Below, one piece after another: positions 1 through 5,125 of a stretch of DNA of 5,125 bases. Positions within the stretch are counted from its first letter, which is position 1, and every line of letters starts with the position of its first letter. The stretch is from assembly GCA_002723015.1 (NCBI GenBank), contig PBNG01000059.1, positions 1-5,125 on the forward strand. Direction: 5' to 3'. The position numbers and the translations under genes are program-made. Origin of the DNA: Roseibacillus sp. (GTDB taxonomy: Bacteria; Verrucomicrobiota; Verrucomicrobiae; Verrucomicrobiales; Akkermansiaceae). The notes under the pieces are model-generated. The model searched no databases. It was not told where the DNA came from and saw only the letters and a program-made list of their open reading frames with translations.

Positions 1-1430
1 ACAGAAGACGACTCCCCCGGACGGGCCTCCACAGCTAGCCCTGCAACTGCACCTGCTCCTGCACCTGCACCTGCTCCTGCACCTGCTCCTGCACCTGCAC
101 CTGCTCCTGCTCCGTCAGCCCCAAAGCCGTCATCTCCAAAGCCATCATCTCCAAAGCCATCGTCTCCAAAGCCATCGTCTCCAGCTCCACCGTCGTCCGA
201 AAGGCCATCACCGGATCCGAGCTCGGCTTCTGCCCCGGCCTCTGCAGCGATGAGAGCTTTTTCCAAGGCTGCAATGACATCGCTCTGGGCCTTGACGCCG
301 CCGTCCTTGTTTCCGGTATTGATCTCTGCTGCTGCTACGGCGACATATTCTTCTGCCTCCGCAAGGGCGTCGCGGAGCGGGTCCTCGGCATCAGGAGTCG
401 CTTCTTCGGGAAGGTGCTCTGCGACCACTTCTTCGATCTGGAGTCCGATCTCAAGCTGGCGTGCCTCCAATTGGCTCTGCTCGGATTTGAAAACCTCTCC
501 CTCAGCTTGCACCGTATCCTGTTGCAGATCCTTCTGGTCGGCCAGAATCTGGGCGATATCAGCCACAAGATCTGAGATCCCGTCTGTTTCCGCAGCGAGG
601 ATCTTTTCCGCCTCCCGAAGGGCCTCAAGGGCTGTCTCCTGGTCTGTCACGGCCTTGGCAGCCTTGGTTTCGGCAATCGCCTCAATGGCCGCGGTCATGT
701 GGGAAGCAGGCCTGCTCTCAAGGAGAGAGAGCTCGGCTCTGCCGAATCGGCTCAAGGTCTCTTCGTCAACCGCTTCCTTACGCGCTTTGACAAGCGTCTT
801 GTTGAACTGTCCATAGCGATCGATGACGGCTTGCTGGGCCCTGCCGAGACGAGCCTGATCAACCTTGCCGGCCTCGGTGTTTTTGAAAGCATCTCTACCC
901 CACTGCTTGGTCTGGCGCTGCATGTACTCCTCGTCCTTGATGATCTCCCTGATCTGTTTCACGAGGAGATCGTCGACAAGAATGGTGTTGGCTCCGGCGA
1001 TGATGTTTTCGAGCCCCTCAACGATTTCCTCAATTGTCTTTCCTGCTTCCGCGAGATGAGGATGAGCGATCTTTGGCTTGCTGGGTTGGAACTTCTCTCG
1101 AGCGTTCGACAGTTCGTCGCGTGCCGCGACGATCTTCTGGGTGCGGAGGGTTCCGAGGGCATTCGTTGTTTCGCCGAGGGTAGTGGCGTTTCCCTCCTCA
1201 GCGAGTCCGTTGGACTGCAGGTCCTCGAGGAGAAAGCTAAGGCGTCGCACGACAGAATTGACCCTGCGGCCAACGCCATTCTGGCGGTTGACCTCGACGC
1301 CGATCCGCTGCTTGGTGCCAACGATACTGTCTGCCCTCTGGTTGTCCTCCTCGGCGAGGCCTGACCAGGGGAGAAGACCCGCGGTAGTGAGAGTCAGGCT
1401 GAGCAGTATGCTATTCGTTTTCTTCTTCAT
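1..1430 (-). CDS. Exported coiled-coil protein with DDGFG and Gly-Ala repeats, C-terminus outside window
   Basis: Found by translating the minus strand from the ATG at 1428-1430: the frame stays open for 476 codons to position 3, with no stop, so the C-terminus is beyond the left edge. The N-terminus MKKKTNSILLSLTLTTAGLL is a Sec-type signal peptide, with probable cleavage after GLA (residue 26), giving a mature start at EEDNQ. Residues about 40-400 are rich in Ala, Glu, Gln, Leu and Lys with almost no aromatic residues, and read as long helices or coiled coil (for example EEYMQRQTKQW near 167-177 and QSQLEARQLEIGLQIEEVV near 318-336). No cysteine is visible. Residues 398-417 are Gly/Ala/Asp-rich, 418-437 are four DDGFG units, and 440-461 are eleven Gly-Ala pairs followed by VAGLAVEARPGESSS. 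It overlaps the upstream DUF4175-like gene by 20 bases, which suggests translational coupling and a joint function. I do not recognise a named family. It resembles the coiled-coil, low-complexity C-terminal part of long DUF4175-like proteins; a structural role in the cell envelope is inference. Confidence 0.85.
   Translation of the reverse strand, partial: MKKKTNSILLSLTLTTAGLLPWSGLAEEDNQRADSIVGTKQRIGVEVNRQNGVGRRVNSVVRRLSFLLEDLQSNGLAEEGNATTLGETTNALGTLRTQKIVAARDELSNAREKFQPSKPKIAHPHLAEAGKTIEEIVEGLENIIAGANTILVDDLLVKQIREIIKDEEYMQRQTKQWGRDAFKNTEAGKVDQARLGRAQQAVIDRYGQFNKTLVKARKEAVDEETLSRFGRAELSLLESRPASHMTAAIEAIAETKAAKAVTDQETALEALREAEKILAAETDGISDLVADIAQILADQKDLQQDTVQAEGEVFKSEQSQLEARQLEIGLQIEEVVAEHLPEEATPDAEDPLRDALAEAEEYVAVAAAEINTGNKDGGVKAQSDVIAALEKALIAAEAGAEAELGSGDGLSDDGGAGDDGFGDDGFGDDGFGDDGFGADGAGAGAGAGAGAGAGAGAGAGAVAGLAVEARPGESSS
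48..107 (-). repeat. Higher-order 30-bp exact tandem duplication inside the Gly-Ala array
   Basis: Reading the hexamers on the plus strand by their second triplet gives ACC, TCC, ACC, ACC, TCC at 48-77, and exactly the same order again at 78-107. One further TCC hexamer follows at 108-113. The array is thus two identical 30-base blocks plus one unit, which points to a block duplication after the hexamers had diverged. Confidence 0.9.
48..113 (-). repeat. Eleven tandem hexamers encoding Gly-Ala
   Basis: On the plus strand the hexamers are TGCACC or TGCTCC; on the coding strand they read GGT-GCA or GGA-GCA. Every alanine is GCA and every glycine is GGT or GGA, unlike the mixed GCC/GCG/GCT/GCA and frequent GGC use in the rest of the gene. 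The array encodes residues 440-461 of the exported coiled-coil protein, directly after the DDGFG units and an Ala-Asp spacer. Confidence 0.95.
120..179 (-). repeat. Four tandem 15-bp units encoding DDGFG
   Basis: On the coding strand the unit is GAY-GAY-GGC-TTT-GGR. The two units at 150-164 and 165-179 are identical; those at 135-149 and 120-134 differ only by single third-position changes. The units encode residues 418-437 of the exported coiled-coil protein. A degenerate copy (DDGGAG) precedes them at residues 412-417. The unit length is a multiple of three, so gain or loss of copies keeps the frame. Confidence 0.95.
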
Positions 1431-3174
1431 TTTCCTGGACTAGTTCAATGTCTTCTTCGGTCTGCAACTGGTTCACCGCCTTCTGGGCGGCGAGTTCCTG
1501 GTTACGGGAGCGCTTCAGTTCTTCGATCTGGGACCCATATTCTGTTCGATACCATTCTAGGTATCTTTCGGGGGTAACGATAGTTAATTGTCTCTCAGCT
1601 GTGCGGCGGAGGTGGCTTTCCCGCTCGGGATGCCGGTCAGCAACCTCAATGGCAAAGGAGATACGATCATCCGGCTCGAGCTCCTTGAGGGTGTCAGCCA
1701 GTTTCCAGCTGTAGTCGAAGGTCTTGTTGGTATCTCCTTCGAAATCGAAGATCTCAACCTTGCTTTCATCGGCCCCATTGAGGGAGTAGACCAGCCAGGC
1801 CTTGTCGAGGCCGATGTCGTCGGTCCCCTTGGCTTCCATTTTGACTACCTTGCCTACAGTGGCATAACCGGCTTCGCGAGGCTCGATCAGGTCCACGTCC
1901 GGGAGTCCATCGCTGGTCACCTTGACTCCATATTGGACGTCCTCATACTGGAAGCCATTTTCCTTTTCGGTCCATCGGAAGGAATACTTCAGCGCTGTCT
2001 CGATGGGAATTTCAAACGTTGCAGTGGTTCCTGCCTCGTCGAGATCCGCAAGAATGGAGCGAAATTTCGGGGCGTCCTCCTTTGCTTCAGTTCCGGGCTC
2101 GCCAGGGTCATTCTCCGGGGCCTCTTTTCCCCAGCCTGAGGGAACAAGGACTTCCCACGAGCTTACGGGAGTATCACAGGAGACAGTCCATTTTACGGTG
2201 GTGTCCTCCGGCACCTCAAGATTCAGATCATCGTATGTCCCGGCATCCCGGTTCATGTACTCCGGATAGTGGAGGGCAATGTCGACGCGTTCAATACGTG
2301 GAGAGGTGATGACCTCAATGGTGTATTCTTCACTACGATCATCCCCGATCTTCACGTAGAACTGGGTGTCACGGTCGACTGGCTTGAGTTTGAAGGAGAA
2401 CTCATTTCCGGGGTCGTCACTTCTTTTCATGGGAACCTCCCTCCACACGGCTTTGGAGGAGTTTTTCTCTCTTATGAAGAGGCGCCCGCTTTCCGGGATC
2501 TTGCCGTCCTCCGCGACTGTAGCAGTGATTACAGGCTCTCCTCCCACCCGGATGGTGAGGTTTTCGCTGATTCGCGTGATCACGGTATTGGTGGGATACT
2601 CCGCATCCTGCCCCAGTAGACGCTGAAAGAGAACGCCGGTGTGTTCTCTGTTGAAAATCCCGGCGATGGAAAAGATGACGAAAAGAACTACCGCGACTGC
2701 TCCAATCTTGCGGAGTTGGCCGAGGTCCACGATGTCCTTGAAGTCGATGGGGCGAGCGAATTCGATGGCTTGGTCCCGCATGGCCTTGATCAGGTCCTGC
2801 GAGACATTTCCCTCGTGCAATTTCGGATCGTCCTTGAGCTGCATGTAGGAGACGAGCAGAGAGCTCAGCTCCGGGTGGCGCTTCTCCACCTCAAGAGCGG
2901 TCGTGAGAGGGTCATAACTCTGGCGGTATTGCCCCCATTCGCGGTGATAGACCCAGATTAGGATTCCTACGTTAACCAGGAGGAGAGCGAGGCCGGTAAT
3001 GCCTGACATCTGAGTCTTGGCAAAGAGTCCCCAGTCAATGAGGAAGGCCACCGCGAGGAGCGCGATGAGCCAGAGGGTGAGCCGAGACGCTCCACGGATA
3101 TTGTACCACCGTCGTTCCTCGCGGTAGGCTTGTTTGAGGCGTTGTTCGATGCCTCTGTCTTGTCCTTCGGCCAT
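1411..3174 (-). CDS. DUF4175-like membrane protein with Ig-like beta domains
   Basis: Complete gene of 587 residues, from ATG (3172-3174) to TAG (1411-1413). A cytosolic, charged N-terminus (1-30) precedes membrane helices at about 31-51 and 57-76. An amphipathic stretch 85-150 follows, containing LEVEKRHPELSSLL. A third helix lies at about 157-174, and the rest is probably extracytoplasmic. Residues about 190-530 are beta-rich. They carry signatures I associate with DUF4175 proteins: SPRIERVDIALHYPEYM with VPEDTTVKW (about 291-329), the TDDIGL turn (about 451-456) and DDRISFAIEVADRHP (about 502-516). The tail 533-587 is helical and coiled-coil-prone, ending in a strongly acidic stretch, ENEEENE. 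One cysteine is present (C333), so no disulfide within the chain. The start follows the previous gene's stop by 34 bases, with no recognisable Shine-Dalgarno sequence; the ATG is supported by the sensible N-terminus before the first helix. The last 20 bases overlap the next gene. Family proteins usually continue into a much longer coiled coil, which here seems to be encoded separately. Function is uncharacterised; family assignment is moderate-to-good. Confidence 0.85.
   Translation of the reverse strand: MAEGQDRGIEQRLKQAYREERRWYNIRGASRLTLWLIALLAVAFLIDWGLFAKTQMSGITGLALLLVNVGILIWVYHREWGQYRQSYDPLTTALEVEKRHPELSSLLVSYMQLKDDPKLHEGNVSQDLIKAMRDQAIEFARPIDFKDIVDLGQLRKIGAVAVVLFVIFSIAGIFNREHTGVLFQRLLGQDAEYPTNTVITRISENLTIRVGGEPVITATVAEDGKIPESGRLFIREKNSSKAVWREVPMKRSDDPGNEFSFKLKPVDRDTQFYVKIGDDRSEEYTIEVITSPRIERVDIALHYPEYMNRDAGTYDDLNLEVPEDTTVKWTVSCDTPVSSWEVLVPSGWGKEAPENDPGEPGTEAKEDAPKFRSILADLDEAGTTATFEIPIETALKYSFRWTEKENGFQYEDVQYGVKVTSDGLPDVDLIEPREAGYATVGKVVKMEAKGTDDIGLDKAWLVYSLNGADESKVEIFDFEGDTNKTFDYSWKLADTLKELEPDDRISFAIEVADRHPERESHLRRTAERQLTIVTPERYLEWYRTEYGSQIEELKRSRNQELAAQKAVNQLQTEEDIELVQENEEENE
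1433..1436 (-). promoter_or_regulatory. Possible ribosome binding site of the exported coiled-coil gene
   Basis: The minus strand reads CCAGGAAAATG, placing AGGA only two bases before the ATG. That is closer than a typical Shine-Dalgarno spacing, so it may be weak. Ribosomes finishing the upstream gene, whose stop lies 20 bases downstream of this start, could reinitiate here. The start is fixed mainly by the signal peptide directly behind it. Confidence 0.35.
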
Positions 3175-3208
3175 GAGTCTATTCTATGGTTGAGTTGTTC
3201 AGTCTCTA
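3175..3208 (-). other. Intergenic gap in operon, AT-rich, no clear ribosome binding site
   Basis: Thirty-four bases separate the TAA of the VWA/amidotransferase-like gene from the ATG of the DUF4175-like gene. The gap is AT-rich compared with its flanks. It shows no GGAGG-like motif, no stem-loop followed by T residues and no obvious operator. A TAGAAT hexamer lies at 3186-3181, six bases before the ATG. That position would fit the -10 box of a leaderless transcript, but no good -35 box is visible. Confidence 0.5.
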
Positions 3209-5125
3209 TTAAACTAGGTTATCTTTCCGTCGCAGGAACCACTCGGCACCTGCCAAGGCGGCGATGAGGATGAACCAGAGGGGGGTATCCCAGAGGTCCC
3301 TCTCGATCTTGACTGTATTGGCTATGAGCTTCTCCTCGGGAAGGGTCCCGGGGAATTCTCCCAGGCTGGCGAGGTTCAACTGGCGGCCACCCGACATTTC
3401 CGCAGCTTGGCGCGCGACATCGGGTTGCATGGCGGTTTCGCGGTCCTCGGGATCCACAGTCTGGACCGAGAACTCCGCAGTGTTGGATATATCGGCGTCC
3501 TGCGACTGGGTCTTGACCTCGTAATTGCCATCCTTGCTGGCAAGGTAGGATCCGGCGTAGAGTCCGGGGGTGCTCTCCACCGCAGTCATCTCGATGGTGG
3601 TGGAGGAATCCGGGTTGTCTTTCTCTCCCAGGACGACTTCGTAGCTTTCTCCTGTCACGGGCTCGAATGATTCAGTGAGTACGTTGGCGAAGACGCGGAT
3701 CTGGTCTCCCGAACTGTAACTGTTACTGTCCGTCTCAATGCTGATCTGCTTGTTAGCGCCGAGCAGCCGGGAGAGGGTGAGGAATTGGATGGTTTGTCCC
3801 CAGAAGCGGGCGTGAAAGCGGTCACCAACTTCAAGACGCATGCGCCAGAGGTCCTCGGTTGCCACAAACAGGCTCTTGCCGGTTCCATAGCGGTGCCATG
3901 CAACCAAGGGGTAATCGGGGTCGGCATCGTTATCTTTCGGAAGGCGCAGAAGAACGGTAGCGCCGGATTTTGCTCCCGTGATGTTGGGGAGCGACATGTA
4001 GTTGACGTTGCGCCAGATGCGTGAACTCACATCCGGGGCGAGGGAGAGAGAGGTAGCGAGGCTCTTCTGGCCGTCTGCAGTAACCTCGGGGGAGACATTG
4101 CTGCCCGGGTAGAATGTGCCCCCTGTCCCAATGTTGATGGGCAGGAGATCGCCGATGGGGTTATCCCGATAGGTAGAGGGAGCAGCCATGGGGCCAGCCA
4201 GCATAAGAAGCGAGCCCCCACGCTCGCGGACAAGCTTTTCGATCAGCTCGGTCTGGGCTGCGTTGAAATAGGACGACGAGACGTCTCCGAGAATAATGAG
4301 GTCATATTGCAGGGCGACCTTGGGATCCTCAGGGAAGCGGCCAATATGCAGCGGGGAAGACGCGGCCAGGGCGGGGTCTCCCTGAGTCATGAGGAATTGG
4401 ACCTGAAGGCGGGGGTCACGCAGCAGGACCCAGCGCAGGTAGCGAAATTCCCATCGGGGCATCCCTTCGACGTAAAGGACCTTGATCTTTTCATCGAGAA
4501 TGCGGACCGGGTGGCTGGTGGCATTATTGACCTCCGTAATTTCTCCCTCCTGCAGCTTGATTTCGAAACTGAGCTCAAGAGTTCCTGCTTCCGCCTCCGG
4601 GATGAACATGAACTCTTCGAACTGCACTCCATTCCTGAGGGTAACCTGCTTACTCTCTTTTTCGTCTTCATTGACCCGGAAGTAGAGCTGCACCGCCTTG
4701 CCCGCAAATCCGCGAGACTCAATCTTGACCCTCAGCGGGACGCGGTCGCCCTTGAAGACGACTTCCGGGGCAATGACCCCACGGACATTGATGTCGGGTG
4801 GGGCGGGGAGCCCGACTGGAACAGTGTAGAGGGGAACACGGCGTTCTTTCAGCCTGCGAGCCACATTGACGGGATCCTTGCCTTCGACCCATGCAAAGTC
4901 ACTGATGACCATGGCACCGGCGAGTGGTTGCCCCGAGAACCGGTCCACCGCATCTTCGATGGCATTGCCGATCTGTGAAGAGGTGCCCTCTGCAACGGGC
5001 CGGGGTGCAGGCTGCGCGTTGTCGCTGGCGGGCAGATCCACCTTGCTGCGTGGATCTTCGCTCCGCAATTGCGAGTCAAATGTGAAGAAGCGGAGGTCGT
5101 AGCTCTCTTCCAACTGGTCGAGAAG
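3209..5125 (-). CDS. VWA / glutamine-amidotransferase-like membrane protein, N-terminus outside window
   Basis: The frame is open to the right edge, so the true start lies beyond 5125; the TTG at 5113 is internal and not a credible start. 638 residues are visible, numbered here from the codon at 5125. Residues 1-110 look like the second half of a VWA domain: LRFFTFDS strand, then helix, then GAMVISDF (a metal-site-type Asp, SDF where SDG is common), then VPLYTVPVG. Residues about 111-208 form a beta domain. Residues 215-231 carry VLYVEGMPRWEFRYLR, followed by YDLIILGDV and GGSLLMLAGP, the fold pattern of class I amidotransferase-like domains (PF07090 type), ending near 412-430 (GTGKSLFVATEDLWRMR). 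No cysteine occurs anywhere in the visible protein, so amidotransferase catalysis is unlikely. Residues about 455-555 look like another Ig-like beta domain. A membrane helix lies at about 612-631 (PLWFILIAALAGAEWFL), followed by the basic tail LRRKDNLV. The missing N-terminus probably holds BatA-like membrane helices and the DxSxS half of the metal site; this is inference. Domain reading is fairly sure; the cellular role is unknown. Confidence 0.85.
   Translation of the reverse strand, partial: LLDQLEESYDLRFFTFDSQLRSEDPRSKVDLPASDNAQPAPRPVAEGTSSQIGNAIEDAVDRFSGQPLAGAMVISDFAWVEGKDPVNVARRLKERRVPLYTVPVGLPAPPDINVRGVIAPEVVFKGDRVPLRVKIESRGFAGKAVQLYFRVNEDEKESKQVTLRNGVQFEEFMFIPEAEAGTLELSFEIKLQEGEITEVNNATSHPVRILDEKIKVLYVEGMPRWEFRYLRWVLLRDPRLQVQFLMTQGDPALAASSPLHIGRFPEDPKVALQYDLIILGDVSSSYFNAAQTELIEKLVRERGGSLLMLAGPMAAPSTYRDNPIGDLLPINIGTGGTFYPGSNVSPEVTADGQKSLATSLSLAPDVSSRIWRNVNYMSLPNITGAKSGATVLLRLPKDNDADPDYPLVAWHRYGTGKSLFVATEDLWRMRLEVGDRFHARFWGQTIQFLTLSRLLGANKQISIETDSNSYSSGDQIRVFANVLTESFEPVTGESYEVVLGEKDNPDSSTTIEMTAVESTPGLYAGSYLASKDGNYEVKTQSQDADISNTAEFSVQTVDPEDRETAMQPDVARQAAEMSGGRQLNLASLGEFPGTLPEEKLIANTVKIERDLWDTPLWFILIAALAGAEWFLRRKDNLV

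Noticed and set aside
48..179. CRISPR-like or intergenic satellite array
   Set aside because: Units of 6 and 15 bases without spacers, in frame within a gene; they are coding tandem repeats.
699..1364. Plus-strand open frame of 221 codons
   Set aside because: It is exactly antisense, in codon register, to the exported coiled-coil gene. It has no signal, domain or ribosome site of its own, and the minus-strand frame is continuous from a signal peptide.
1588..2139. Plus-strand open frame of 183 codons
   Set aside because: It is antisense in codon register to the DUF4175-like beta domains, and is a by-product of codon use.
3176..3210. Near-repeat AGTCTATT / AGTCTCTATT in the intergenic gap as an operator
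   Set aside because: Only two short, imperfect copies in an AT-rich gap, and one overlaps the upstream stop codon; chance is sufficient.
4307..4978. Plus-strand open frame of 223 codons
   Set aside because: It mirrors, in codon register, the VWA/amidotransferase-like gene. The minus strand shows clear domain motifs here; the plus-strand product has none.
5111..5113. TTG as start codon of the right-hand gene
   Set aside because: The frame remains open to the edge (LLDQL precedes it) and the protein would begin in the middle of a VWA domain, so the start lies outside the window.

Overview
The window holds three genes, all read on the minus strand in the order (5' to 3' of the transcript) 5125->3209, 3174->1411, 1430->left edge. 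The first and last run off the window, so only the middle gene is complete. The 34-base gap between the first two and the 20-base overlap between the second and third indicate one operon. I see no RNA gene, mobile element, CRISPR array or convincing terminator. Nearly every base is coding; the plus strand carries only shadow reading frames.

Region by region: 5125-3209 encodes the C-terminal part of a large membrane-anchored protein. It contains the end of a von Willebrand A (VWA) domain, a beta domain, a glutamine-amidotransferase-like domain without any cysteine, another beta domain and a final membrane helix. 3174-1411 encodes a 587-residue protein with three membrane helices, Ig-like beta domains resembling the DUF4175 family, and an acidic, coiled-coil-prone tail. 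1430-3 encodes at least 476 residues of an exported protein: signal peptide, a long Glu/Gln/Ala-rich helical region, four DDGFG pentapeptides and an 11-fold Gly-Ala run. Its stop codon lies beyond the left edge.

Organism: this gene combination, with long low-complexity coiled-coil proteins and the VLYVEG-PRWE-RYL motif, is what I associate with the PVC group (Verrucomicrobiota, Planctomycetota, Lentisphaerota). The DNA looks moderately GC-rich by eye. A verrucomicrobial source is my best guess, but it is inferred from family knowledge and not proven by the sequence.

How the genes may work together: in related bacteria, such VWA/amidotransferase-like and DUF4175-like membrane proteins lie downstream of a MoxR AAA+ ATPase and a DUF58 protein (the Bat-type cluster), which would sit beyond position 5125. 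The products would form an inner-membrane assembly with large extracytoplasmic beta and coiled-coil parts. The biochemical function of this assembly is not established. The most notable features are the DUF4175-like architecture apparently divided over two overlapping genes, and the DNA-level repeat expansion at the end of the second of them.
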